Made by a program: the position numbers and the translations under genes
The notes under the pieces: model-generated
What the model was told of the DNA's origin: nothing
Databases searched by the model: none
What the model saw: only the letters and a program-made list of their open reading frames with translations
Assembly (NCBI RefSeq): GCF_030052815.1
Contig: NC_079505.1
Span: forward strand, 65,315,899 to 65,379,898
Length of the DNA stretch: 64,000 nt
Source: Hevea brasiliensis
Lineage: Eukaryota; Streptophyta; Magnoliopsida; Malpighiales; Euphorbiaceae
Direction of reading: 5' to 3'
In this document: positions 23,401 through 35,016 of the stretch, one piece after another
How positions within the stretch are numbered: position 1 is the first letter of the stretch
How the letters are laid out: each line of letters opens with the position of its first letter

Positions 23401-24198
23401 GGCCCATCCTTCCGCAAAGTGGAAACACTTTTCTTTGCCTCCATCAGCTTTAGTCTTCCCTTTCTGTTTAGCTATTTTCTTAGAAGGACCAGGAATCTGA
23501 GGTTTCTTTTTCTTATTGCCCTTCTTCTTGTTGGACTTTCCAGTAGAAGAAGATGCAATCAAAGCTACCTCTTTTCCTTTATTGCCCGGCATATTCTTTT
23601 GGGCAATAACCAGCATGTTGAGTAAACCAGCTAAGGTGCATTCCTATTGAGTCATATGGAAATTTGTCACAAAATTCTCAAAAGACTCAGGAAGGGACTG
23701 AAGGATCAAATTCGTCTATAGTTGGAAATCCATGTTGAAGTCAAGATGTTCCAACTGTTCAATCAGCCCAATCATCTTGTGGACATAATCCCCAACATTC
23801 TGTCACTCAGACATCCTCATGCGAAACAGCTGCCTAGATATCTCACACCTAGCATTCCTACTGTGCTTACCATACAACTCTTGTAGGTGAAGGAGGATCT
23901 CACTCGCACTCTGCATGTTCTCATGCTGCTTCTGTAACTCATTACTCATGGAAGCAAGCATGTAACACTTAGCTCTCATATCATGCTCCTTCCACTTGTC
24001 CAAAGTTTCATGTTGCTCTTGAGTGGCCTCTGGAGGTAAGGGACCAGGAACATTTGAATCTAGAACATATCCTATATGTTCAAGGTTCAAGACAAGTTTC
24101 AAATTTCTTAGCCAATCAGAGAGATTAGGTCCTATCAACCTATTGCGATCAAGTATGCTTGTAAGGATATTGGATGGTGATGGTTGTTCTGTGCTCAT
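23401..24198 (-). pseudogene. Copia-I gag, broken
   Basis: The ATG at 24,198 opens MSTEQPSPSNILTSILDRNR, followed by WLRNLKLVLNLE and DMRAKCYMLASMSNELQKQH: the capsid domain of plant Copia gag. A stop follows MRMSE at 23,803. Two further stops occur before LLNMLVIAQKN (about 23,610), after which a Lys-rich basic segment (GNKKKKPQIPGPSKK) follows. The CCHC knuckle is ruined: it reads CFHFAEGW, so its second cysteine is lost. Gag packages the element RNA. The start is secure because Copia-O has the matching position at 28,758. Confidence 0.9.
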
Positions 24199-25956
24199 TA
24201 TTATCAGAAAATTAACTGCAAAAAATAACCAGATTAATTAGTAAATGTATCAAGTAATATTATGGTCCTTTAATCAAATTGGTCCTCCCACTAACTTAGC
24301 GAATCCTGCACTTCCAAAGTAGAAAACGGAAATCCTAGTTGGATGGATTTCTAGTGGGTGATTGAATTCTTATAATTCTATTGATCATCCTCAGGTACAT
24401 CCATTATTGGAATTACAATAAACTATAAGTGAGCAACTCCTTGCCCATCACATCTCATGTGAGGTTCAATCCTTTACCTAGCCCCTAATGCTCAAAATCT
24501 CAGGTACATCCATTATTGACTTATCTTGCATTAGTTCAGTTGATCCCATTGAACCAGTAATTATGCAAATAATTTTAATGTTCTCAGGTACATCCAATAT
24601 TGGCCACCAAACCATTTACATATTTACAACATCTCATGCTTAACAATTATTCTTAAGAAAATCTCTTAAATTAATTGCATCTTATGCAACTATTTAAAAT
24701 TTCTTAAAATAATTATCCTAATGGAGGGCCTATGTTATAATTACTTTAATTGTAGTATTTCCAACTTAATCATTTATTTGGAAAATTTTATGGTCATCCT
24801 AATTACTATTTAGGTCTCACTTTGCACATTATCCATTTAGCATGCATATATCATATAGTTGCATACATTCTCATACATCTCATACATTCATGGATAAGCA
24901 GTAAATATGGTATGATCATGGACTTTCTAAGGGATTCAATTCTGAGCCACCAAGAATTGAATCAGGGCATTCCTAGGTGCATTTCATTCATTCATTTTAC
25001 AAGAGTTGCTGAAGGAGTACATAATCAACACTTGATCTTGAATTCCTCCCACTGGTCCCACCAATGCTCTTGACCTCCTTGAACTTCTTGCAATCCAATT
25101 ACATAGTAATCCTTGGCATATCAAGGCGAATTTACAAGAACTTAAATAAATGAAATTACAACCTAAAAATTATTACAAACTTAATAATACATGCCCAAAA
25201 TAAATTAAAATAAATTAATTAATTTACAATCCCAAAGAAACATAAAAAAAATAAATCCAATCACATTGGTCTTTTATAGTCCATGATCATCCATCATGCA
25301 TATCACTATTTAACAATTAAATAAAACATACATACTTAAAATAAATTGAATATCTCATATTCAACTTAAAAAATCCAGATTTGAATATGATTCAAATAAA
25401 TTTAAAAATTCATATTTGAATCTCATTCAAACAAATTTAAAAATTCAGATTTGAATCACATTCAAACAACCTTAAAAATTCAGATTTGAATCACATTCAA
25501 ACAATTTTTAAAAAATCAAATTTGAATCACATTCAAACAATTTTTAAAAATTCAGATCTGAATATTATTCAAACAACTTTAAAAAATCATATTTAAATAT
25601 GATTCAAACAACTTTAAAAATTCAGATTTGAATCACATTCAAACAACTTTTAAAATTCAAATTTGAATCACATTCAAATAATTTTTAAAATTCTGATTTG
25701 AATCATAATTTAATTGTGTAATTAAAATTCTAATTAAACAATTTAATTAGACATAGGATGAGCTTTTAAATCATACAACAATTGTAAATTAAAAAGCAAA
25801 TCTTGCGCCACCTTGAGAACCTTTGTTGCCGCCACCTATGGTGACTTCACCATGTGTGTCGCCACACATCTATTGCAACCAACAATGGATCAATCATCTC
25901 ATGATCAAATCACACAATTAAATCATATAATCAACAATCTAAATGGCAAATATAGT
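24199..25956 (-). other. Copia-I leader (about 1.76 kb, non-coding)
   Basis: The untranslated stretch between primer site and gag ATG. It holds the hairpin-unit array (25,371-25,699) and, near gag, three copies of a 20-nt motif (24,389-24,410, 24,499-24,518, 24,583-24,603). A leader this long is a place where RNA packaging and dimer signals would be expected. Confidence 0.85.
25371..25699 (-). repeat. Tandem array of about nine hairpin-forming units
   Basis: Units of roughly 34-37 bp, each centred on TTTGAAT-CAC-ATTCAAA (7-bp stem, 3-nt loop), repeat about nine times with small changes. The Copia-O leader carries only one unit at the same place (about 18,690-18,711), so the array expanded in Copia-I or its parent. 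Confidence 0.88.
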
Positions 25957-25969
25957 GGCTCTGATACCA
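25957..25969 (-). promoter_or_regulatory. Copia-I primer-binding site (initiator tRNA-Met)
   Basis: On the minus strand TGGTATCAGAGCC starts two bases after the 5' LTR end (CA at 25,972-25,973), as in Copia-O. Confidence 0.9.
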
Positions 25970-25971
25970 AT

Positions 25972-28065
25972 TGAAGGAACGAAAGCGTGAAAAACATAAG
26001 TTTATACCATTGAATTCAAAAATTTTCACCTAGGGTCACATGCATCATGCAAGATTTATTTTTATCTATTTGATTTCAATGATAAACAACATATTAAAAC
26101 TCTTTTAATATGTTTTTGGATCTGTATTTGCCATTTAAGATTTTAAAATTAATCAGATTAATTTAAATCAAGAACGATTACACTAACCTCTTGATGCACT
26201 ACAGCGCATTTGCACTTTTAAGATTCGTCTTCAGGACACCAAATATTGTCCCTCTAGCTTATCCACACCAAGAACACCTATGGCAGCCCTTGAACAGCTT
26301 CTAAAGCTTTTTCTATTAATTAGAAATTCAAGTTCTGCCTTTTAAGAGATTAGAGATGTAAACAGGACACTAGAAACAATTTCTAGTATTTTTAATTCAA
26401 GAGATTGATGGCTAATCTCTTTGAATTGATGAGAGATGAAGAGAAAGAGAGGGAGAGCTTCAAAATGGAGTGACAAAGGAGTGTGGCTGCTGGTTGTGTT
26501 TTATTTTTCTCATAACAACACTTATATAGCTAGGTTAACACATTAAACCCTTGTCACATGTCACCATTTGATTAGCTCTAGGTTTAAGTAACCCAATCAC
26601 AATGTGCCAAGTGTCAAACCTATATTTAATCTTAATTTTAATCATCTTACATGATTAAAAGACATTTTGCAAGCTTATGTGTAATGCCATGTGTCACCAT
26701 CTCATGGTGCCATGTGTCACACTGCGAAATGACCAAAATGCCCCTGTGCCTTAATTTTGAGTTCTTAACCCAAAATAATTATTTCTCTTCTTCTAATTAA
26801 TTTATATCAAATATAAATTAATTAATTAATCTCTATTAATTAATTTCTCATTAATTAAGTTCATATTTAAACACTTTAAATATAAATTTAACTTATACTA
26901 TACATCCAATAATCTAGATTTGGTTTCAAGTCATGCTAGGGACTTTGCAATCTAATTGCAAACCAAACCTATTTAATTAATCAATTAAACTCTTTAATTA
27001 ATTAATTAAATCATATTTAATTAGGTGATAACTTGTGTATGTGTATGACTTACTAGGCTCATCACTAATTGGCAATGAGATATGATATCAACTCTTAATA
27101 CCATCAGAACTCTTTCTTACCATAAATGATTTCTCTAAATCATTTTATGCACCTCATAGACCATGGTTAACACCTAGCATAGCATGCCATGGACACCCAG
27201 TTAGTAATAAGGTTTACCTTAAATGAACCTATAATCATATGTTACCATGCACTAGAATCTCTCTGTTACAAAATCCCAACTCAAGCTGGAGTCATGGTTT
27301 ATGTCAAACTCTATTTGCTATGAGTATTATGTTCTCTTTTAATTCCAGTTCTTGATTAAAAAGATTTTCTCATCAGAAACTCTTTTCTGATTAAATCTAT
27401 CTGTCCTAGTCAGGAACTTGAAACATCAAGAACAATTAAATGAACATAGGATTTTATCTCTATTTACTTAGAGGAACAGATTCCATCTTGATCAACACCT
27501 ACCTCCATATATAACTAGTAGGACCCAACACATGCCTATATACCCATACACAGTACAAGTATGAAAGCAGTATCAAACTCAAACTACCTATATACAAGAT
27601 AACTGTGCTATCTCAGGTCTAAAGATTATATGCACTGATATGATTTATGACAAAACATTGACAAGAGTAAATTCCATGTGCTTGTCATAAGTGTCACTGG
27701 TTCGGCCTACTTATCATTTATAAGTACCTATCATGTTTGTCATATGGCATGAGACTCACCATTCCATCTTATTTATATCTCATATAAATAACTTGGGAAC
27801 AAACATGAATACAATCTTTCTGGATAAGTCATGTCCTTATTATGAAGTATCCTCGATTGTGAACCTATTTATGATACTTTGTGCTAGAAATAATGTCACT
27901 CATATTCTTAACAACTTAAAAATAATATTTCTAACAAAATATTAATGGACCTTTTCTATTACACATAAATATATTATGTAAACGGAAAAGTGGAAAAACC
28001 TTTTATTAATAAAAATATATACAAGATACATACTAAATGATATGCTCTAGGGCATACTACTAACA
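25972..28065 (-). repeat. Copia-I 5' LTR (2,094 bp)
   Basis: On the minus strand it begins TGTTAGTAGTATGCCC at 28,065 and ends CCTTCA at 25,972. A TATATAAG word at 26,521-26,528 (minus strand) is the likely TATA box. The open frame at 27,733-27,945 also occurs in the other LTR (19,863-20,111); it is LTR sequence, not a gene. Confidence 0.92.
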
Positions 28066-28757
28066 TGAGATGTATGTGAATGTATGCAAGTATATGGTAT
28101 ATGCATGCCAATTGGATAATGTGCAAAGTGAGACCATAATAGTAATTAAACCGACTACTAAATCTTCTAAACAAATGATTAAGTTGGAAATGGTATAATT
28201 AAAGTAATTATATCATGGCCCTCCATTGAGGTAATTATTTTAAGAAATTTAAAATACTTGCATGTGATGCATTTATTTAAGAGATTTTCTTAAGAATAAT
28301 TGTTAAGCATGAGATGTTGTAAATATGTAAATAGTTGGTGGCCAATAATGGATGTGCCTGAGGACATTAAAATTATTTGCATGTTTACTGGCTCAATGGG
28401 ATCAACTTAACTAATGCAAGATAAATCAATAATAGATGTGCCTGAGATTTTGAGCATTAAGGGCTAAGTAAATGATTGAACCTTACATGAGATGTGATGG
28501 GCAAGGAGTTACTCACTTATAGTTTATTGTAATTCCAATAATGGATGTGCCTGAGGATGATTAATAAGACTATAAGAATTCAATCACCCGCTAAAAATCC
28601 ATCCAATTAAGATTTTCGTTTCCTACTTTGGAAGTGTAGGATTCACCAAGTTAATGGGAGGACCAATTTGATTAAAAGACCATAATCATTTTGGTTAATT
28701 ACGTGATACATTTACTAATTAATCTAGTTATTTTCTGCCATTAATTTTATGATAATA
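28066..28757 (+). other. Copia-O leader, last piece before gag
   Basis: Matches the reverse complement of 24,199-24,890. It contains the three 20-nt motif copies at 28,342-28,363, 28,428-28,446 and 28,535-28,556. Non-coding. Confidence 0.88.
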
Positions 28758-29575
28758 ATGGGCACACAATAACCACCACCATCCAATATCCTTGTGAGCA
28801 TACTTGATCACAATAGGTTGACGGGACCTAATCTTTCTTATTGGTTAAGAAATTTAAAACTTGTCCTGAACCTAGAACGTATTGGATATGTTTTAGACTC
28901 AAAGGTTCCTGATCCCTTACCTTTAGAGGCCACTCAAGAGGAACTAGATACTTTGGACAAGTAGAAAGAGCATGATATGAGAGCCAAATGTTACATGTTT
29001 GCTTTTATGAGTAATGAGTTGCAGAAGCAGCATGAAAATATGCAAATGCAAGTGAGATCCTCCTTCACCTGTAAGAGTTATATAGTGAGCATAACAGGAA
29101 TGCTAGGTATGAGATATCTAGATAGCTATTCCGCAAGAGGATGCCTGAGGGACAGAATGTAGGAGATCATATCCACAAGATGATTCGGCTTATTAAGCAG
29201 CTAGAACATCTTGATTTTCACATGGATTTCCAACTGCAGACGTATCTGATCCTTTAGTCCCTGCCTAAGTCATTTGGGAATTTTGTAATAAATTTCCATA
29301 TGACAAAGCAAGAGTGTACTTTAGCTGGTTTACTTAACATGCTGGTTATTGCCCAAAAGAATTTGCCGGCCAATAAAGGAAAAAAGGTGGCTTTGATTGT
29401 ATCTTCTTCTTTCGCTGAAAAGTCCAAAAAGAAGAAGGGCAATAAGAATAAGAAACCTCAAATTCCTGGACCTTCTAAGAAGATAGCCAAACAGAAGGGC
29501 AAGACTGAAGCTAACAAAGGCAAGGGAAAGTATTTCCACTGCCAGAAGATAGGCATTGGAAAAGGAACTGCCTAG
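28758..29575 (+). pseudogene. Copia-O gag, broken
   Basis: The start ATG at 28,758 matches that of Copia-I, but a TAA stands at codon 5. Capsid blocks follow in changing frames: DMRAKCYMF and MSNELQKQHENMQ (about 28,977), then LAGLLNMLVIAQKNLPANKG (about 29,320) and the basic GNKNKKPQIPGPSKK. The zinc knuckle is reduced to YFHCQKIGIGKG, with its first cysteine changed to Tyr and the frame shifted, so both Copia copies lost the knuckle through different lesions. Gag would bind and package the element RNA. Confidence 0.88.
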
Positions 29576-30850
29576 AGTATCTTGCTTCTCTGAAGGACAA
29601 GAAGGATAGACCTTCAGAAGGTATGTCTGTGTCTTGTTATTTAGATTCTGATGATACTTATAGTTCATATACAGCTTGGGTTTTAGATACTAGTGCTAGT
29701 TCTCACATTACTTATGATATGCAGAAACTAGCAAGTAGTAGCAGCTTGCAGTCACGAGATATTAGACTCCGGGTTGGCAATGGCTCAACTGTTGAAGTTC
29801 TAGCCATAGGATCTAAATCTTTATACATGTGTGGATATGTTTTGTATTTAAATAATATTTTGCATGTGCCTGATGCTTTTAAGAACATCATTTCTATATC
29901 TGGTTTGAATAGAAATGGTTATGAATTTCAGTTCACAAATGATGTTTACAGTATTTATTTTGAAAATAAATATGTTGGCTCATGTTATATGCATGATGGA
30001 CTTTATTATTTAGATAATAATGTTAAATACAAATCTAATGCAAGCAATCTAAATGAATGTAATTCCATGATGAAAATCAACTCAAGTTCAAAATATATTT
30101 GGCATTTAAGATTAGGTCATGTTGCAGAAGATAGGATTGCAAAGCTGGAGAAAATGGAGATTTTATCCTCATTGAGTTCTGAACCCACTCCAACTTATGA
30201 ATCCTGCCTTCAAGGCAAAAACTAGATCACCTTTTATTGGACAAGGGTTAAAAGCTGAAAATATTTTGGAATTGATGCATAGTGATGTATGTGGTCCATT
30301 TAAGGAAATGGCTAGAGGCGATTTTCATTACTTTATTACCTTCACTGATGATAAATCAAGGTTTGGGTATTTATATTTGATGAAATACAAATGTGAATCC
30401 TTTGAAAAGTTCAAAGAATTTAAATGTGAAGTAGAAAATTAAACAGGAAAAAGTATTAAAACTCTTCAATCAGATCATGGAGATGAATACTTAAGTACTA
30501 AATTTGATGAATACTTAAAAGAGCATGGCATTGTCTCCCAACTAACTCCTCCAAGAATGCCACAACTGAATGGTATATCTGAAAGGAGAAATCGTACCCT
30601 ATTAGATATGATACGCAATATGATGAGCTATACTGATATGCCATTCTCCTTTGGGGGATTTGCATTAGAATCAGCTTTGCATATTCTGAATAGGATTCCA
30701 TCAAAATCAGTCTCTTCCACACCTTATGAGATATGGCATGAAAGAAAACCGAGTCTTAAGCATGTTAAGATTTGGGATTGTCCAGCTTATATTAAAAAGC
30801 TGAACACTGATAAATTGTAAATCAGATTAGAAAAAGGTCGATTTGTTGGA
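29576..30850 (+). pseudogene. Copia-O protease and integrase, broken
   Basis: The protease reads AWVLDTSASSHITYD (about 29,680), with the conserved DTG changed to DTS. The GAG-pre-integrase part has IWHLRLGHVAEDRIAKLEKM (about 30,100), then a frame change near 30,220 where one base is missing between CLQ and the next block. The integrase core has HSDVCGP, a TAA near 30,441, then QSDHGDEY and ISERRNRT, and closes with LESALHILNRIPSKS. A further stop lies at 30,818. The domain order confirms Copia. Confidence 0.9.
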
Positions 30851-32758
30851 TATCCAAAAGAAAGTTTTGGATATTATTTTTATTTACCTACATCACAAAA
30901 GGTTGTGGTAAGCAGATATGTCATATTTCTTGAACAATAGTTTATTCAAGAAGGTGGCAAAGGAAGGCAAATAGAGTTAGAATTGGAGAATTGTGATCAA
31001 CCAACAGATCAAATAGATATAGATCCATCTAGTCAACCTACACCTATTGATGAAACATCTATAGTAATTCCTTGCAGATCGACTAGGATATCTCACCTAG
31101 CAGAGAGATATGATTTTCTTTATAAAGATGAACAAGAGTTGTTTACTCATAAAGAAATAGATCATGGAGATGATCCTCTTACCTATGAAGAAGCTATATC
31201 AGATATAGACTCTTCAAAATGGATTGAAGCTATGAAATCCGAAATTGATTCCATGCATAAGAACCAAGTTTGGGACCTTCTTGACCCACCTGAAGGTATT
31301 GTAGCTATAGGGAATAAATGGGTTTTTAAGAAGAAAATTGATTCTGATGGAAAGGTAGAGACCTATAAAGCAAGGTTAGTTGCAAAAGGGTTTTGCCAAA
31401 GGCAAGGAATCGACTATGAGTAGACTTTATCACCTATTGCTATGCTTAAATCAATTAGGATTTTATTAGCAATAGCTGCATACTATGATTATGAGATTTA
31501 GCAAATGGATGTCAAAACAGCTTTTCTCAATGGAAACATTGATGAAAACATTTTTATGGAACAACCTAAGGGTTTTGAATCCCAAGATGGTTCCAAGGTA
31601 TGCAAGCCAAAACGATCTATTTATGGGTTGAAACAAGCTTCGAGGAGTTGAAACATCCATTTTGATGAAGTCATTAAATCATTTGGTTTTATCAAAAATA
31701 TGGATGAGCCATGTGTATATAAGAAGGTTAGTGAGAGTGTTGTCACTTTCCTTATTTTATATGTAGATGACATTTTATTGATAGGTAATGACATAAGTAT
31801 GTTGACAATTATCAAGGTATGGTTATCAAATACATTCTCCAGGAAAGACTTAGGGGAGATAACCTATATTCTTGGAATTCGCATCTATAGAGATAGAGCA
31901 AAGAGATAGAGCGAAAAGAATAATTGGTTTATCCCAAAGTCTATACTTGAAAAAGGTGTTAAAGAGGTTTAACATGCTTGATTTCAAGAGAGGATTATTA
32001 CCAGTAAGACATGGTATCCACCTTTTTAAAGAGATGTCTCCAAAAACACCAGAAGAAAGAGATAAAATGGCTACGATTCCATATGCTTCGGCTATTGAAA
32101 GTTTAATGTATGCAATATTGTGTACTAGGCCAAATATCGCATATGCTGTTAGTTTGACTAGCAGGTTTCAATCCAATCCAGGTATGGAACACTGGATAGC
32201 TGTCAAGAATATCCTTAAGTACTTGAGAAGAACTAAGGATTAATTCTTGATTTATGGAGGTGGTGACTTGTAATTGGATGGTTATACTGATTCTAATTTT
32301 CAATCAAATATCAATGATAGAAAGTCTACCTTTGAGTTTGTGTTCATTTCTAATGGAGGTGTAATCAGTTGGAAGAGTTCCAAACAGAGTATGACTGCTG
32401 ATTCCACTACAGAGGCCGAGTACATTACTGCATCAGATATTGCAAAAGAGGCTATTTGGATAAAGAAGTTCGTGACAGAACTTGTAGTAGTTCCTTCCAT
32501 TGAGTCAGCAGTTCCTCTCTACTGTAACAACAATGGAGCAATCATACAGGCTAAGGAACCCGGTCTCACCAGAAATCCAAACACATAGAAAGACGCTACC
32601 ACATTATCAGAGAGATAGTTGGGCGAGGCGATGTAGCCATTCAGAAAATAGCATCAGCCGAAAATTTAGCTGATCCATTCACAAAGCCTATTTCACAAAC
32701 TCAGTTAGACCGACATCTTGAGAAGATAGGTCTAAGATATTGTAATGAATGGCTCTAG
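30851..32758 (+). pseudogene. Copia-O reverse transcriptase and RNase H, broken
   Basis: A linker (about 30,983) leads to WVFKKKIDSDGKVETYKARL, a stop near 31,421, MDVKTAFLNGNIDENIFMEQ (about 31,505) and the catalytic YVDD (31,760-31,771) inside the open frame 31,700-31,909. A small duplication around 31,895-31,912 (GCAAAGAGATAGAGCGAAAAG) shifts the frame. RNase H follows with CTRPNIAYAV, TDSNFQSN, SSKQSMTADS and AEYITASD. The reading ends with AENLADPFTKP and a TAG at 32,756-32,758. Confidence 0.92.
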
Positions 32759-32762
32759 TACT

Positions 32763-32772
32763 AGTGGGAGAT
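32763..32772 (+). promoter_or_regulatory. Copia-O polypurine tract
   Basis: AGTGGGAGAT directly precedes the 3' LTR, the same word as in Copia-I. Confidence 0.85.
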
Positions 32773-34880
32773 TATTAGTAGTATTCCCTAGAGCATATTA
32801 TTTTGTATGTATCTTGTAAATATTTTATTAATAAAAATGCATTTTTACTTTTCGGTTTACATAAACTATTTATGTGTAATTGAAAAGGTCCATTGATATT
32901 TTGTTAGAAATCCTATTCTTAAGTTGTTAAGAATATGAGGGACAGTATTTCTAGTACAAAGTATCATAAACCAATTCACAATCGAGGATACTTCACAAAG
33001 GACATGACTTATCCATAAAGATTGTAATCATGTTTGTTTTCAAGGTATTTATATGAGATATAAATAAGGTGGAGTGGTGAGTCTCATGCCACATAACAAA
33101 TATGATAGGCACTTATACATGATAAGTAGGCCGAACTAGTAACGTATATGACAAGCACAGGGAGTTTACTCTTGTCAATGCATTGTCATATATCATATTA
33201 GTGCATATAATCTTTAGACTTGAGATAACATTGTTATCTTGTATATAGGTGGTTTGAGTTTGATGCTGTTTTCATACTTGTACTGTATATGGGTATATGG
33301 GCATGTGTTGGCTCCTACTAGTTATATATGGAGATAGGTGTTGATCAAGATGGAATCCGTTAACCTAAGTAAATAGGATAAAATCCTATGTTCATTTAAT
33401 TATTCTTGATGTTTCAAGTTCCTGGCCAGGACAAACAGATTTAGTCAGAAAAGAGTTTCTGACAAGAAAATCTAGTTAATCAAGAATTAGAATTAAAAGA
33501 GAACATAATGTTCATAGCAAATGGGGTTTGACATTAACCATGACTCCAGCTCAAATTGGGATTTTGTAACGGAGAGATTCTAGTGCATGGTAACATATGA
33601 TTAAAGGTTCATTTAAGGCATTCCTTATTACTGATTGGGTGACCATGGCATACTATGCTAGGTGTTAACCATGGTCTATGAAATACCTGAAATGATTTAG
33701 AGAAATCATTTACGGTAAGAAAGAGTTTTAATGATATTAAGAGTTAATATCATTTCTCATTGCTAATAAGTAATGAGCCTAGTAAGTCACACATCTACAC
33801 AAGCTAATCACCATTTAAAATGTGATTTAATTGATTAATTAAAGAGTTTAATTAATTAATTAAAGAGGTTTTGTTTGCAATAAGATTGTAAAGTTTCTAG
33901 CATGACTTGAAACCAAATCTAGGTTATTAGATGTATAGTATAAATTGAATTTATATTTAATTTGATTAAATATAAATTTAATTATGAGAAATTAATTAAT
34001 GGAGATTAATTAATTATTAATTTATATTTGATATAAATTGATTTAAGGAAGAGAAATTATAATTTTGGGTTGAGAACTCAAAATTAAAGAGAAAGGGCAA
34101 ATTGTTCATTTCACATAGTGATATGTGGCACCATGAGATGGTGACACAGGGCGCCAAATGAGCTTGCTATTTGTCTTCCAATCATGCAAGATGATAAAAG
34201 TCAAGATTCAATCTACCTTTGACACTTGGCTTGATGAGATTAAGTCAACAAAAGTAAGATTAAATCTAGTAATGACATGTGGCAAGAGGGTTAATGAGAT
34301 TTTAACCTAAGTATAAAAGGAAAAGAAAGAAGAAACAAAATCAATTCTTCTTCCCCTCTTCAAAGTGGATGGCACCTTTGGTGAGTCCCTCTCCTCTCTT
34401 CTTTTCTCACTTGATATAAAGAAAAATCCCTTATTTTCTTTGAATTAAAATTGGTAGAAAAGGTTTCTAGTGTCCTAAATACCCATTAACCTTCACTAAA
34501 GCATTAAACCCCATCTTCAAGTGGTTGGCAAAGCTTGAGAGGCAATATTTGGGGCTGCCATAGTTGCTTCTTGGTGTGCTTGTGGTGGACAAGCTAGAGG
34601 GACAACATTTAAGAGCATCCTAAGATTGCATCAATTGTGCATCAACAGGTTAGTATCTAAAAATCCCTCTTTTAGCTAGGGTTTGATTGAATTAAATGTT
34701 AATTCACAGTCTTTAATGACAAATGAAATTTTAATATATGCTAAAATATGTTTTGGTATGCAATTGGGCATTGGAAATTGATTAGGATCATAAGACACTT
34801 GGTATGGTGCATGTAACCTTAGAAATAATTTTTGAAATTCAAGGTTTTAATGCCCTTTAATCCACTCTTCCACTCCTTCA
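32773..34880 (+). repeat. Copia-O 3' LTR (2,108 bp, uninterrupted)
   Basis: The start reads TATTAGTAGTATTCCC, so the canonical TG has become TA, and it ends TCCTTCA at 34,880. Near 33,712 it preserves the empty insertion site of the solo LTR. It includes the perfect hairpin (33,730-33,754) and TATAAAAGG (34,312-34,320). A small deletion near 34,611 removes bases present at 11,131-11,141 in the 5' LTR. Confidence 0.93.
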
Positions 34881-34885
34881 ATTAG
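34881..34885. repeat. Target-site duplication of Copia-O, right copy
   Basis: ATTAG, identical to 4,602-4,606. Confidence 0.9.
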
Positions 34886-35016
34886 TTCATATTCATGATG
34901 TAAATGCATCATATGTATCAATTAAGAACACTTGAGCAGTTGTACTTATCAAAGAAGATATTCAATTTCACAATTTCAAACATACTTTGAAAATCAGCTC
35001 TGATACCACCAAAACA
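34886..35016 (-). other. Gypsy-B leader with primer-binding site
   Basis: Parallels 49,845-49,980 of Gypsy-C (the same TTCATGATGTAAAT start and CACTTGAGCAGTTG block). On the minus strand TGGTATCAGAGCT (34,996-35,008) is the initiator tRNA-Met primer site, eight bases inside the LTR end. Confidence 0.85.

Larger units (their letters stand above)
19118..28065 (-). mobile_element. Copia-I: inverted relative of Copia-O inserted in its leader
   Basis: Read on the minus strand: 5' LTR 28,065-25,972, primer site, a leader of about 1.76 kb, gag-pol 24,198-20,210, polypurine tract, and 3' LTR 20,195-19,118. The 3' LTR is cut short by about 1 kb at its U5 end. The Copia-O leader stands on both sides (to 19,117 and from 28,066), but roughly 80-100 bases of it are missing at the insertion point. 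A deletion over the left junction explains both losses and the absence of a target duplication. Confidence 0.9.
4607..34880 (+). mobile_element. Copia-O: complete Copia element swollen to 30 kb by three nested insertions
   Basis: Both LTRs, primer site, leader, gag-pol remnant, polypurine tract and a matching ATTAG target duplication are present. The pieces are 4,607-5,547, 10,245-11,436, 18,494-19,117 and 28,066-34,880. They are interrupted by a Gypsy solo LTR, Gypsy-A and Copia-I. Joined, they come to roughly 9.6 kb. The LTR is about 2.1 kb and the polypurine tract reads AGTGGGAGAT, which suggests the Tork/Angela side of plant Copia; the lineage is my inference. The element sits inside the gag leader of Gypsy-B. 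Confidence 0.9.

Noticed and set aside
25371..25699. CRISPR-like array of short repeats
   Set aside because: Units are contiguous and diverged without unique spacers, the setting is a plant Copia leader, and no cas genes exist.
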